From Erwinia sp. E602 (GTDB lineage Bacteria > Pseudomonadota > Gammaproteobacteria > Enterobacterales > Enterobacteriaceae), in NCBI RefSeq assembly GCF_018141005.1, contig NZ_CP046582.1, positions 248,001 through 312,000 on the forward strand: 64,000 bases of DNA. The letters are read 5' to 3'. Positions 38,075 through 47,524 of the stretch are shown here, one piece after another (positions within the stretch are counted from its first letter, which is position 1; every line of letters begins with the position of its first letter). The translations under genes and the position numbers were made by a program. The notes below the pieces were generated by a model. The model did not search any database and was not told the DNA's origin. It saw only the letters and a list, made by a program, of their open reading frames with translations.

Positions 38075-39823
38075 ATGGACAGAAAAGTTAGCTTCAGGCG
38101 GCTGTCAGGGTCGTTGCTGGCCGGTTTACTGCTGTGGCAGGGGGCGGTGGCGGCACCGACCGCGCCGCCGGTTTCCTACGGCGTCAGCGCCGATACTTTT
38201 CACCCGGTGCGGGCGCAGCACGGCATGGTCGCCTCGGTGGATGCCACGGCGACTAACGTGGGGGTGAAGATTTTAGAGCAGGGCGGTAACGCGGTGGATG
38301 CGGCGGTGGCGGTGGGCTTTGCGCTGGCGGTGACGCACCCGCAGGCGGGTAATATCGGCGGCGGTGGCTTTATGATGCTGCGCACCGCGGCCGGTAACAC
38401 CACGGCCATCGATTTCCGCGAGATGGCACCGGTACGCGCCAGCCGCGATATGTTCCTCGGTGCCGACGGCAACGCCGACAGTAAAAAATCGCTGACCTCG
38501 CACCTGGCGTCCGGCGTGCCGGGCACGGTGGCCGGTTTTGCGCTGGCAAATAAAGAGTACGGTACGCTGCCGCTCAGCACCCTGATTAAACCGGCGCTGG
38601 AGCTGGCGCGTCAGGGTATCGTGGTCAATGATTCGCTGGCCGATGACCTTAATTTGTACGGTAAAGAGGTGCTGCTTAACCACCCAAACAGTAAGGCGAT
38701 CTTCTTTAAAGCGGACGGTACGCCGTATCTGAAAGGCGAAACGCTGGTGCAGAAGCGGCTGGCGCACAGCCTGGAGCTGATTGCAAAGCAGGGGCCGGAC
38801 GCATTCTATAAGGGTGAGATTGCCGATCAGATCGCTGCAGAGATGGCGGAGCACGGCGGGCTGATTAGCAAGACTGACCTGGCGAATTATCGCGCGGTAG
38901 AGCGTAAGCCGGTCAGCGGCACCTATCGCGGCTACGAGGTGTTCTCAATGCCGCCGCCGTCTTCCGGCGGTATCCATATTGTGCAGATCCTCAATATCCT
39001 GGAAAACTTTGATCTGGCGAAGATGGGCTTTGGCAGCGCCGATGCGATTCAGGTGATGGCCGAGGCGGAGAAGTACGCCTATGCCGACCGTTCCGAGTAC
39101 CTTGGCGATCCGGAGTTTGTGAAGGTGCCGACCCAGGCGCTGACCAGCAAGGCCTACGCTAAGTCGCTGGCGCAGCAGATCGATCTGGCGAAGGCGCGGC
39201 CGTCGTCTGAGATCAAGCCGGGCAAGCTGGCACCTTATGAGAGTGACCAGACCACCCACTTCTCGGTGGTGGATAAGGACGGCAACGCGGTGGCGGTGAC
39301 CTATACGCTGAACACCAACTTCGGCAGCGGTATTGTGGCGGGTGACAGCGGCATTCTGCTGAACAATCAGATGGACGATTTCTCCGCCAAGCCGGGCACG
39401 CCGAACGTTTACGGGCTGGTCGGTGGGGAAGCCAACGCGGTGCAGCCGCATAAGCGTCCGCTGTCGTCGATGTCACCGACGATTGTGGCTAAAGACGGTA
39501 AGACCTGGCTGGTGACCGGCAGCCCGGGCGGCAGCCGTATTATCACGACCGTGCTGCAGATGGTGGTGAACAGCGTCGATTTCGGGATGAACGTGGCGGA
39601 AGCGACCAGCGCGCCGCGCTTCCATCATCAGTGGCTGCCGGATCAGCTGCGCGTGGAGAAGGGTTTTAGTCCGGATACGCTGAAGCTGCTGGCGGAGAAG
39701 GGGCAGAATGTGAAGGTGCAGTCGGCGATGGGCAGCACCCAGAGCATTATGCTGGGGCCGGACGGCACGCGTTACGGTGCGTCTGACCCGCGTACGCCGG
39801 ATGATTTGACGGCGGGGTACTGA
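38075..39823 (+). CDS. ggt: Gamma-glutamyltransferase (glutathione hydrolase)
   Basis: The 582-residue periplasmic proenzyme has a signal peptide ending near VAA and autocleaves before Thr393 in DQTTHFSVVD. The new N-terminal Thr is the nucleophile. The large subunit has GGNAVDAAVAVGFALAV and NIGGGGFM, and the small subunit has SMSPTIVAKDG and the PGGSRIITTV loop. It degrades glutathione and transfers gamma-glutamyl groups. AAAGGA precedes the ATG. A dispersed repeat follows about 50 bp downstream. Confidence 0.95.
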   Translation: MDRKVSFRRLSGSLLAGLLLWQGAVAAPTAPPVSYGVSADTFHPVRAQHGMVASVDATATNVGVKILEQGGNAVDAAVAVGFALAVTHPQAGNIGGGGFMMLRTAAGNTTAIDFREMAPVRASRDMFLGADGNADSKKSLTSHLASGVPGTVAGFALANKEYGTLPLSTLIKPALELARQGIVVNDSLADDLNLYGKEVLLNHPNSKAIFFKADGTPYLKGETLVQKRLAHSLELIAKQGPDAFYKGEIADQIAAEMAEHGGLISKTDLANYRAVERKPVSGTYRGYEVFSMPPPSSGGIHIVQILNILENFDLAKMGFGSADAIQVMAEAEKYAYADRSEYLGDPEFVKVPTQALTSKAYAKSLAQQIDLAKARPSSEIKPGKLAPYESDQTTHFSVVDKDGNAVAVTYTLNTNFGSGIVAGDSGILLNNQMDDFSAKPGTPNVYGLVGGEANAVQPHKRPLSSMSPTIVAKDGKTWLVTGSPGGSRIITTVLQMVVNSVDFGMNVAEATSAPRFHHQWLPDQLRVEKGFSPDTLKLLAEKGQNVKVQSAMGSTQSIMLGPDGTRYGASDPRTPDDLTAGY

Positions 39824-39870
39824 CTTTATCTTTGGAGCCGGGTCGCTTCGGGGCAGGTCGCTTCAGGTGC

Positions 39871-40011
39871 GGGTCGCTTCGGGGGCAGGTGCCCGGCTTA
39901 TCGGGGTTATCCGGATCGCGGACACGCTATGAACACGTCCGTGTGCGCTCGGCGGCGCGCGTCCCTGCGCGCCGACGGTCCGCTAACCCGGATAACCCCG
40001 ATTGCCCGTAA
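39871..40011 (+). repeat. Dispersed structured repeat, copy 1 (after ggt)
   Basis: This 141-base element recurs at 56972-57112 in the same orientation, also after a stop codon. Outer arms TCGGGGTTATCCGG (39901-39914) and CCGGATAACCCCGA (39988-40001) pair perfectly. Inside, GCGGAC/GTCCGC closes two hairpins (ACACG/CGTGT and CGGCGCGC/GCGCGCCG), giving a three-way-junction shape. Before it, GGTCGCTTC is repeated three times (39841-39879). The remaining gap to yhhY (40012-40215) shows no gene. Confidence 0.85.
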
Positions 40012-40215
40012 TTTTCTGTGTTGCTGCCTTAAACCCCTCAAGACCTCATAACTCAGCATGCGCATGGTTTTTTCCAAAGCGATGCAATAGCTGGAAGGGG
40101 AGGTCGTTGGTGAACAGGTTCGCCGGGCGTTCTGTCGCCAACGGCCGACCCCACCCCAGGAGCCGCAGCGACCAAACCTCCGGACACGCAGTAACGCCAT
40201 TTTCCGGCACCTTAG

Positions 40216-40710
40216 TCAGGGTTTAAACCGCGCCATATACAGGGCGTCCACCTGCTGGCCGTTGCGGATGGCGAAGCGGCGGGCGCGGCCTTCGGTTTCG
40301 AAGCCGAATTTTTCGTACAGGCGCACGGCGGCCGGGTTGTCGGCGAATACCGTTAGTTCAATGCGATCGACGCCCAGCCAGTTGTCGCACAGATCCAGTA
40401 TCGCGCGCATCAGCGCGCTGGCGACGCCTTTACCGCGCTGCTGCACGTCCACGCCGAGGCCAAAGCTGGCCGAATGGCGGCGGCGGGCCGGGCCGTTAAT
40501 GTAAACGGTGGCCTGGCCAGCTATCTTACCGTCAATGCAGGCGACCAGCATCTGCGTGCCGTCCGGGATTGCGGCGAGCTTTTCGCGCCATTTCATTAGA
40601 GAGGGATGAGGGAGCTGTAGCGTGTCGCTGTAGGTTTCTGGCTGGCCATAGAGCGCCTGCAGGGCTTCGGCATCTTCCGGGACCACGTGGCGAACGGTTA
40701 TCTCACTCAT
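40216..40710 (-). CDS. yhhY: GNAT-family N-acetyltransferase YhhY
   Basis: The 164-residue GNAT protein has the acetyl-CoA-binding region GLGVDVQQRGKGVASALMRA and the segment DRIELTVFADNPAAVRLYEKFGFE. E. coli YhhY acetylates certain amino acids and related toxic analogues. It is transcribed away from ryhB, which starts about 120 bp upstream on the other strand. Confidence 0.9.
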   Translation of the reverse strand: MSEITVRHVVPEDAEALQALYGQPETYSDTLQLPHPSLMKWREKLAAIPDGTQMLVACIDGKIAGQATVYINGPARRRHSASFGLGVDVQQRGKGVASALMRAILDLCDNWLGVDRIELTVFADNPAAVRLYEKFGFETEGRARRFAIRNGQQVDALYMARFKP

Positions 40711-40794
40711 TTTTCCTCTCCGTAGTTAATGAAATCCTCTTTAAAATCAGGGTTTTTAATTGACAGATCAAGCAAAAAAACTTCGGGAAAGGGC

Positions 40795-40828
40795 TTTACA
40801 GGTGCGAATGATAATGATTATTATTGTC
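40795..40828 (+). promoter_or_regulatory. ryhB promoter with Fur box
   Basis: TTTACA (40795-40800), 18 bp, and TATTAT (40819-40824) fit a sigma-70 promoter starting near 40831. The 19 bases at 40810-40828 (GATAATGAT...) match the Fur consensus at 16 positions and cover the -10. Fur-iron would repress it when iron is plentiful. Confidence 0.9.
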
Positions 40829-40830
40829 AT

Positions 40831-40928
40831 GCGTTTTCAGCAGGGCTCACGGTCCGGGCTGGAAAGCACGACATTGCTCACATTGCTTCCAGGATTTACT
40901 TAGCCAGCTCGGGTGCTGGCTTTTTTTT
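40831..40928 (+). ncRNA. ryhB: RyhB small RNA, iron-sparing regulator
   Basis: The central core AAAGCACGACATTGCTCACA, followed by TTGCTTCCAG and ACTTAGCCAGC, is nearly identical to E. coli RyhB. It ends in the terminator GCCAGC/GCTGGC with eight T. The first 33 bases differ from E. coli. RyhB, with Hfq, represses mRNAs of iron-using proteins (sdh, sodB, Fe-S enzymes) under iron shortage. Its place beside yhhY is conserved, but the yhhX neighbour of E. coli is absent. Confidence 0.95.
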
Positions 40929-40959
40929 GCCTAAATCTCCCGCCACTCATTACTTACTG

Positions 40960-41029
40960 CCCACTGCCCACTGCCCACTGCCCACTGCCCACTGCCCACT
41001 GCCCACTGCCCACTGCCCACTGGCCACTG
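40960..41029. repeat. Short tandem repeat, 7-bp unit CCCACTG (nine perfect copies plus one)
   Basis: Nine perfect CCCACTG units run from 40960 to 41022, with a tenth (one mismatch) to 41029. The array lies between the ryhB terminator and yhhW. All frames stay open through it, but nothing there looks like a real gene. Confidence 0.95.
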
Positions 41030-41066
41030 CTTACTGCTTACAGTTTGTACTTACTAATCCTTGCTC

Positions 41067-41098
41067 ACTACGCCACTACGCCACTACGCCACTACGCC
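41067..41098. repeat. Short tandem repeat, 8-bp unit ACTACGCC (four copies)
   Basis: Four perfect units end 195 bases before the yhhW start. A second array with a different unit so close to the first suggests a slippage-prone, unconstrained spacer. No gene is seen in 41099-41293. Confidence 0.9.
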
Positions 41099-41293
41099 AC
41101 CGCCCACCGCCAACCTTCCACCGTTCGCTATTTGCCATTTGCCGTTCAACACCTGGGATCCTCACACTCGCAGTTTTCCTGATGTGCCTGCTGAAACTTA
41201 CTCGAATATTTTGAACAGAGGAGACAATTTTGTCCGCTATCAACGGCGGTGAATCAGGTTCAGACTAAGTCTAAACATTGAGGAGAACTGAAT

Positions 41294-41989
41294 ATGATTT
41301 TCTTACGCAAAGCACAAGATCGCGGTCACGCTAACCATGGCTGGCTGGACAGCTACCACACCTTTTCTTTCGCTAACTACTACGACGCCAACTTTATGGG
41401 CTTCTCGGCGCTGCGGGTGATTAACGAAGACGTGATCGACGCGGGCCAGGGCTTCGGCACCCATCCGCACAAAGACATGGAAATCCTGACCTACGTGCTT
41501 TCCGGCACCGTAGAGCACCAGGACAGCATGGGCAACAAGGAGCAGATCCCGGCGGGTGAGTTCCAGATTATGAGCGCCGGTACCGGCGTGCGTCACTCTG
41601 AGTACAACGCCAGCAAAGAGGTGCCGCTGCACCTGTACCAGATCTGGATCATTCCGGAGAAAACCGGCATCGAGCCGCGTTACGCGCAGCGCCGCTTCGA
41701 CGACGTGCAGGGCCGCCAGCTGGTGCTGTCGCCGGACGCCCGTGACGGTTCGCTGAAGGTGTTCCAGGATATGACGCTGTCGCGCTGGGCGCTGAAAGCC
41801 GGTGAAGAGGGGCAGTTTGACGTGGCCGACACCCGCCGCATCTGGATCCAGGTGGTAAAAGGTGACGTTACCGTTAACGGTGAAAGCGCCGGTACCAGTG
41901 ATGCCTTCGCCATCTGGGACGAAAAAACCGTGGCGATTACCGCCAGCAGCGATGCGGAAGTGTTGATCTTTGATCTGCCGCCGGTGTGA
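41294..41989 (+). CDS. yhhW: Pirin-family protein, quercetin 2,3-dioxygenase YhhW
   Basis: The 231-residue bicupin has the metal ligands in FGTHPHKDMEILTYVL (two His) and VRHSEYN (His and Glu), as in E. coli YhhW. E. coli YhhW shows quercetinase activity in vitro; its physiological substrate is unknown. GAGGAG lies upstream of the ATG. In E. coli yhhW lies next to gntR, as here. Confidence 0.93.
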   Translation: MIFLRKAQDRGHANHGWLDSYHTFSFANYYDANFMGFSALRVINEDVIDAGQGFGTHPHKDMEILTYVLSGTVEHQDSMGNKEQIPAGEFQIMSAGTGVRHSEYNASKEVPLHLYQIWIIPEKTGIEPRYAQRRFDDVQGRQLVLSPDARDGSLKVFQDMTLSRWALKAGEEGQFDVADTRRIWIQVVKGDVTVNGESAGTSDAFAIWDEKTVAITASSDAEVLIFDLPPV

Positions 41990-42123
41990 TTATATGGCGT
42001 TAAATGGCGTGTCGGCCGGGTTATCGCAGTCAGACCGGCACGCCATCCGCCAGGATTATCCCGGGTATGGCCGCCATCCGTCAGGTCGGGAGGCGGGCCG
42101 CAACGTTAACTCCATCACACTTT

Positions 42124-42154
42124 GGGCGCGGTTTACCGCGCCCTTTCTCTTTTT
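42124..42154 (+). terminator. Rho-independent terminator between yhhW and gntR
   Basis: An 8-bp stem GGGCGCGG/CCGCGCCC with a four-base loop is followed by TTTCTCTTTTT. It ends the yhhW transcript. Confidence 0.9.
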
Positions 42155-42208
42155 GTAACGGTCTTTGATACACTCAGCGGCATATTTCCGTAACCGCCGT
42201 TGGGCCTG

Positions 42209-43204
42209 ATGAAGAAAAAAAGACCGGTACTACAGGATGTTGCCGATCGCATCGGTATCACCAAAATGACCGTCAGCCGCTACCTGCGCAACCCCGATCA
42301 GGTCTCTGCCGCGCTGCGTGACAAGATCGCGGCGGCGCTGGACGAGCTGGGTTACATCCCTAACCGCGCGCCGGATATGCTCTCCAACGCCACCAGCCGG
42401 GCGATCGGCGTGCTGCTGCCCTCGCTGACCAACCAGGTGTTTGCCGACGTGCTGCGCGGCATCGAGACCGTTACCGATGCGGCGGGCTATCAGACCCTGC
42501 TGGGCCACTTCGGCTACAGCCCGGAGAAGGAGGAGCTGCAGCTGCGCTCGCTGCTGGGCTGGAACATCGATGGCCTGATCCTCACCGAACGCACCCACAC
42601 CGCCGCCAGCCTGCGGATGATTGAAACCGCCGGTATCCCGGTGATCGAGATGATGGACTCGGTATCGCCGTGCCTGGATATGGCAGTGGGCTTTGATAAC
42701 GTCGAGGCGGCACGGCAGATGACCCGGGCGATCCTCGATAAGGGCCACCGCCATCCGGTTTATCTCGGCGCGCGGCTGGACGAGCGCACGCTGCTGAAAG
42801 AACAGGGTTACCGGCAGGCGATGCACGATGCCGGGCTGGAGCCAATGACGGTGATGATGGAAGCGGCATCCTCGTTTTCGGCCGGGGCGATGCTGATGTG
42901 CGAGGCGCAGAAGCGTTATCCGCAGGTCGACAGCCTGTTCTGTACCAACGATGACCTGGCGGTCGGTGCGCTGTTCGAGTGCCAGCGTCAGGGGCTTAAG
43001 GTGCCAGAACAGATGGCGATCGCCGGCTTCCACGGCCACGATATCGCCCAGGCGATCAATCCGCCGCTGGCGACGGTGCAGACGCCGCGTGAGCGGATGG
43101 GGCAGGAGGCCGCCCGGCTGCTGCTGGCGCGTATTGCCGGCGAAGCCGTAAGTGATAAGCCTGTTGATATCGGCTTTACCATTTCAGCGGGTGGCAGTAT
43201 CTGA
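42209..43204 (+). CDS. gntR: Gluconate operon repressor GntR (LacI family)
   Basis: I start at ATG 42209, giving 331 residues as in E. coli; a TTG three codons earlier is open but unneeded. The N-terminal LacI helix-turn-helix (LQDVADRIGITKMTVSRYL) and hinge precede a periplasmic-binding-protein-like effector domain. It represses gluconate uptake and Entner-Doudoroff genes, and gluconate releases it. Its likely operators lie upstream of gntK. Confidence 0.94.
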   Translation: MKKKRPVLQDVADRIGITKMTVSRYLRNPDQVSAALRDKIAAALDELGYIPNRAPDMLSNATSRAIGVLLPSLTNQVFADVLRGIETVTDAAGYQTLLGHFGYSPEKEELQLRSLLGWNIDGLILTERTHTAASLRMIETAGIPVIEMMDSVSPCLDMAVGFDNVEAARQMTRAILDKGHRHPVYLGARLDERTLLKEQGYRQAMHDAGLEPMTVMMEAASSFSAGAMLMCEAQKRYPQVDSLFCTNDDLAVGALFECQRQGLKVPEQMAIAGFHGHDIAQAINPPLATVQTPRERMGQEAARLLLARIAGEAVSDKPVDIGFTISAGGSI

Positions 43205-43550
43205 CCTGGAGTGGCTGACGAACCGGGCCGCCGGGACGGGATAAAGTAGGTTAACGTTCGGGCGGCGGCATATGAGCGGTAGCGGGTCGCGTTCCCCTCC
43301 CGCCGGAGTGGAATGAAGCCTGAGCTACGTGCTGCTGGATCAGGCTGGCAGACCAGGCCTGCAGCCCTACGTTCGGTCAGATTGTCCGGTCTGTGGCTGC
43401 TGACAGCGGCAAACCTCTAACAGACTGCCGGCTGCTTATGAGCGGTTTGCACCTGTCAGCACCCTAAGTTATCCCTTCGTGCCCCTTGCCGGTTAATTCT
43501 CTCCATTTTTTGAACCTCCTCACAATTACCAGCTTTTTACGCGCCAGCTG

Positions 43551-43605
43551 TTGCCATACTTCTTACACCACCAGACAATGTTACCGATAACAAGTTACCG
43601 ATAAC
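43551..43605 (+). promoter_or_regulatory. gntK promoter with two tandem GntR operators
   Basis: GTTACCGATAAC occurs twice, 43580-43591 and 43594-43605, 14 bp apart. Both match the E. coli GntR operator core. The first lies directly after a possible -10 (GACAAT, 43574-43579) paired with TTGCCA (43551-43556) at 17 bp. Repressor bound there would block initiation. The rest of the 445-base gap after gntR (43205-43550) shows no gene or clear element. Confidence 0.85.
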
Positions 43606-43649
43606 AAACCTAACTCTTCCACCTGTACCCGATAAACGGAGTGACTACC

Positions 43650-44189
43650 ATGACAACAGCTTCCGTCGCCAATCACGTGTTTGTGCTGATGGGCGTCTCC
43701 GGCAGCGGCAAATCCGCCGTGGCCAACGCCGTCGCCCATGAGCTGAAAGCCGCCTTTCTTGACGGCGATTTTCTGCATCCGCGCGCCAATATCGAAAAGA
43801 TGTCGCAGGGGCACCCGCTGAATGACGACGACCGTAAGCCGTGGCTGCAGGCGATTAACGATGCCGCTTTCGCCATGCAGCGCACCAACGACGTGTCGCT
43901 GATCGTCTGTTCGGCGCTGAAAAAGCACTACCGCGATATCCTGCGCGACGGCAACCAGAACCTCTCCTTTGTCTATCTGAAGGGCGATTTCGACACCATT
44001 GAGTCACGTCTGCGCGCGCGCAAAGGCCACTTCTTTAAGCCGCAGATGCTGGTCACCCAGTTCGCCACGCTGGAAGAGCCGGGCCGGGATGAGCAGGACG
44101 TGCTGGTCGTCGATATTAATCAGTCGCTGGAAGAGGTAATTGCCGCCACCCTGAAGACCATTGACGGCGCGATCAACAACAATAAGTAG
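43650..44189 (+). CDS. gntK: Gluconokinase, thermoresistant type
   Basis: I choose ATG 43650, with GGAG eight bases upstream, giving 179 residues; a GTG three codons earlier is also open. The P-loop GVSGSGKSAVANAVA is near the N-terminus, followed by FLDGDFLHPRANIEKM and VCSALKKHYRD, typical of GntK. It phosphorylates gluconate to 6-phosphogluconate. gntU starts six bases after its stop. Confidence 0.94.
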   Translation: MTTASVANHVFVLMGVSGSGKSAVANAVAHELKAAFLDGDFLHPRANIEKMSQGHPLNDDDRKPWLQAINDAAFAMQRTNDVSLIVCSALKKHYRDILRDGNQNLSFVYLKGDFDTIESRLRARKGHFFKPQMLVTQFATLEEPGRDEQDVLVVDINQSLEEVIAATLKTIDGAINNNK

Positions 44190-44195
44190 GATGTA

Positions 44196-45536
44196 ATGAG
44201 TACTGCAACACTGGTGTTAACGGCAGCAGGGTCGGTGTTACTGCTGCTGTTTTTAGTGATGAAAGCCCGCATGCACGCCTTTGTGGCGCTGATGCTGGTC
44301 TCGGTCGGAGCCGGCCTGTTCTCCGGCATGCCGCTGGATAAAATTGCCGACACCATGCAGAAAGGCATGGGCGGCACCCTCGGCTTCCTCGCCATTGTCG
44401 TTGCCCTGGGGGCGATGTTTGGCAAAATCCTGCATGAAACCGGCGCGGTGGATCAGATCGCCATCCGCATGCTGAAAACCTTTGGCGAAAGCCGCGCGCA
44501 CTATGCGATGGGCATTGCCGGTCTGATCTGCGCGCTGCCGCTGTTTTTTGAAGTGGCGGTGGTGCTGCTGATCAGCATCGCCTTCGCCGTTGCCCGCCGC
44601 ACCGGCGATAATCTGGTGAAGCTGGTGATCCCGCTATTTGCCGGCGTCGCGGCCGCGGCCGCGTTCCTGCTGCCCGGCCCGGCCCCGATGCTGCTGGCCT
44701 CGCAGATGCACGCCGACTTTGGCTGGATGATCCTGCTGGGGCTGTGCGCGGCCATTCCGGGCATGCTGATCGCCGGGCCGCTGTTCGGCCGCTTTATCAG
44801 CCGGCACGTGCAGTTCACGCCGCCGGAGGAGAGCGAACACCCGGAGTTTGACGAAAGCAAGCTGCCGTCATTTGGCTTCAGCCTGGCGCTGATCCTGTTC
44901 CCGCTGCTGCTGGTCGGGCTGAAAACCATCGGCGCGCGCTTTACCGAACCCGGTTCCCGCCTGTATGAGTGGCTGGAGTTTATCGGCCATCCGTTTACCG
45001 CCATTCTGCTGGCCTGCCTGGTGGCGATCTATGGCCTCGCGTACCGCCAGGGGATGGATAAAGAGCGGGTGATGCAGATTTGCGGCGCGGCGCTGCAGCC
45101 CGCCGGTATCATTCTGCTGGTGATCGGCGCAGGCGGCGTGTTTAAACAGGTGCTGGTCGACTCCGGCGTCGGCCCGGCGCTGGGCAATGCGCTGACCGGT
45201 GCCGGGATGCCGGTCGCGGTGGCCTGCTTTGTGCTGGCCGGAGCGATTCGCGTGATTCAGGGCTCGGCGGTCGTCGCCTGCCTGACCACCGTCGGGCTGA
45301 TTATGCCGGTGATTGAGCCGCTGCATTACTCCGGCGCGCAGATGGCCGCGCTGTCGATCTGCATCGCCGGCGGCTCGATTATCATCAGCCACGTCAACGA
45401 TGCCGGTTTCTGGCTGTTTGGCCGCTTTACCGGTGCTACCGAGGCGCAGACGCTGAAAACCTGGACGCTGATGGAGACCATTCTGGGCACCGTCGGCGCG
45501 GTGACCGGGATGATCGCCTTCGAACTGCTGTCATAA
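44196..45536 (+). CDS. gntU: Low-affinity gluconate transporter GntU (GntP family)
   Basis: The 446-residue permease has 12 or more hydrophobic segments and the GntP-family motifs KGMGGTLGFLAIVVALGAM and AGGSIIISHVNDAGFW. It is coupled to gntK, supporting gluconate import. A GC-rich inverted repeat without a T tract follows (near 45555-45585). Confidence 0.93.
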   Translation: MSTATLVLTAAGSVLLLLFLVMKARMHAFVALMLVSVGAGLFSGMPLDKIADTMQKGMGGTLGFLAIVVALGAMFGKILHETGAVDQIAIRMLKTFGESRAHYAMGIAGLICALPLFFEVAVVLLISIAFAVARRTGDNLVKLVIPLFAGVAAAAAFLLPGPAPMLLASQMHADFGWMILLGLCAAIPGMLIAGPLFGRFISRHVQFTPPEESEHPEFDESKLPSFGFSLALILFPLLLVGLKTIGARFTEPGSRLYEWLEFIGHPFTAILLACLVAIYGLAYRQGMDKERVMQICGAALQPAGIILLVIGAGGVFKQVLVDSGVGPALGNALTGAGMPVAVACFVLAGAIRVIQGSAVVACLTTVGLIMPVIEPLHYSGAQMAALSICIAGGSIIISHVNDAGFWLFGRFTGATEAQTLKTWTLMETILGTVGAVTGMIAFELLS

Positions 45537-45677
45537 CGCCCGGCCGATCGCTTCCGGGGCGGGGATCTCCTCCCGCTCCGGAGGACGTTTACATGCGCTT
45601 TCCTCGCAAAATCGCCGCTTTTTCTGCCCGTTATAAGCAACTCTGCTAAAAATATTCACCTAATCGATTTAATTCAC

Positions 45678-45705
45678 TTGCCACTTTGGCTGCACATTGT
45701 AAGGT
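45678..45705 (+). promoter_or_regulatory. Putative asd promoter
   Basis: TTGCCA (45678-45683), 16 bp, and TAAGGT (45700-45705) lie about 75 bases upstream of the asd ATG. Confidence 0.45.
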
Positions 45706-45778
45706 TTAGCCTGACTCTTTTTCTTCAACTCTTATCAGGCGTTTCTGTCGCAGTCAGGTAGCCTGAAGCAGGTGCAAA

Positions 45779-46888
45779 ATGAAATCTGTTGGTTTAGTAG
45801 GTTGGCGTGGCATGGTGGGCTCGGTGCTGATGCAGCGCATGAGCGAAGAGCGCGATTTTGATGCGGTGCGCCCGGTATTTTTCTCCACCTCGCAGCATGG
45901 CCAGGCCGCGCCGGCGTTCGGCGGCCAGTCTGCCGGTACGCTGCAGGATGCGTTTGATATCGAGGCGCTCAAGGCGCTGGATATTATTATCACCTGCCAG
46001 GGCGGCGACTACACCAGCGACGTTTATCCTAAACTGCGCGCTGCCGGCTGGCAGGGCTACTGGATCGATGCCGCCTCTACGCTGCGCATGGAAGAGGATG
46101 CGATCATTATCCTCGATCCGGTCAACCATCAGGTGATTCAGGACGGACTGAACAACGGCATTAAAACCTTCGTTGGCGGTAACTGTACCGTCAGCCTGAT
46201 GCTGATGTCACTGGGCGGCCTGTTTGCGAATAATCTGGTCGAGTGGGCGTCCGTTGCTACCTATCAGGCGGCCTCCGGCGGCGGCGCACGCCACATGCGT
46301 GAGCTGCTGGCGCAGATGGGCCAGCTGCACGGCCACGTGGCGGCGGAACTGAACAATCCGGCTTCTGCGATCCTCGACATCGAGCGTAAGGTCACTGAAC
46401 TGAGCCGCGCGGGCGCGTTGCCGGTGGACAACTTTGGCGTGCCGCTGGCCGGCAGCCTGATCCCGTGGATCGACAAGCAGCTGGAAAACGGGCAGAGCCG
46501 TGAAGAGTGGAAGGGGCAGGCAGAAACGAACAAGATCCTGCGTCCTGCTGGCCTGATCCCGGTTGATGGCCTGTGCGTGCGCGTTGGTGCGCTGCGCTGC
46601 CACAGCCAGGCGTTTACCCTGAAGCTGAAAAAAGACGTGCCGCTGGCCGAGATCGAGCAGCTGCTGGCGTCTCATAACGACTGGGTGAAAGTGATCCCTA
46701 ACGACCGTGAAATCACCATGCGTGAGCTGACGCCGGCTGCCGTAACCGGTACCCTGAGCACCCCGGTTGGCCGCCTGCGCAAGCTGAACATGGGGCCGGA
46801 GTATCTCTCGGCCTTTACCGTTGGCGATCAGCTGCTGTGGGGTGCCGCTGAACCGCTGCGCCGTATGCTGCGTTTACTGGTGGATTAA
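45779..46888 (+). CDS. asd: Aspartate-semialdehyde dehydrogenase
   Basis: The 369-residue enzyme opens with the NADP-binding segment [18 protein letters not shown]. It has the catalytic Cys in [15 protein letters not shown] (about 136) and the [12 protein letters not shown] substrate region. It reduces aspartyl phosphate to aspartate semialdehyde, the branch point to lysine/diaminopimelate, methionine and threonine. It lies between gntU and the glg operon, as in E. coli. Confidence 0.96.
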   Translation: MKSVGLVGWRGMVGSVLMQRMSEERDFDAVRPVFFSTSQHGQAAPAFGGQSAGTLQDAFDIEALKALDIIITCQGGDYTSDVYPKLRAAGWQGYWIDAASTLRMEEDAIIILDPVNHQVIQDGLNNGIKTFVGGNCTVSLMLMSLGGLFANNLVEWASVATYQAASGGGARHMRELLAQMGQLHGHVAAELNNPASAILDIERKVTELSRAGALPVDNFGVPLAGSLIPWIDKQLENGQSREEWKGQAETNKILRPAGLIPVDGLCVRVGALRCHSQAFTLKLKKDVPLAEIEQLLASHNDWVKVIPNDREITMRELTPAAVTGTLSTPVGRLRKLNMGPEYLSAFTVGDQLLWGAAEPLRRMLRLLVD

Positions 46889-47524
46889 TCCCAGGCTGCC
46901 TCCGCCTGCTGGCGGGGGCAGCGATCCTCAGTCATCCCGTTCGTTATGCCCCCGCTTTGCCTCTTCTCGCTCAGCCAGCGCAGTGTCTGACAGTCTGTCC
47001 TGTGTTCATCGACCGTCCACGCCGGTGTGGGTGCTGCCTGAAACATGAAATTTTTTCACAATTGAGTATTTTCCCGTCCATTTCGTTATTAATGGTATTC
47101 ACCTTCCGGCAGCGCTGATACGGCCGTTGTAACGTTAATTTTTCGCTTTCGCCGCCACCCGACATGCTGTCGTCATAAAAAATGAGCATTTTTAACTGTG
47201 TACGCTGGCTGGCAGGCTACATACCATCAGCAAAGTGGACCAGTTTTTTACATTTTCGATGCAGGCTTTGCCGGTGGCCTGGCTATGCTTAACAGGCACT
47301 ACCCCGGCCCGTATGGCACGGGATGAGACAGACAGCCGTTGCCGGGACCATCTGCCGGTTTGATTCCTTACTTTTTGATTTTCAATTGTTATGTCGCGTG
47401 CACTGGTGGTTTGTCACGGATCGTTGATTCCCCCTGCGCGCCTCAGGCTCAACGAAGAGCAGCATCTTGCCTGGATTGTTCAACGTTCAGGCCGATCGGC
47501 TGCCGAACATCACGGGAAGAAAGT
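46889..47524. other. asd-glgB intergenic region
   Basis: This 636-base gap starts with a stable hairpin (GCTGCC arm 46896-46901 with GGCAGC 46917-46922) that could end asd mRNA, though without a T tract. A more AT-rich middle follows (about 47040-47200). I see no supported gene and no convincing promoter, but the glg operon promoter should be here. Confidence 0.5.

Noticed and set aside
40960..41098. Possible CRISPR-like array
   Set aside because: Units of 7 and 8 bp without unique spacers are microsatellites, not CRISPR.
40729..41214. Open frames through ryhB and the CCCACTG array
   Set aside because: A stop-free 7-bp repeat keeps every frame open. The region is explained by ryhB and tandem repeats.
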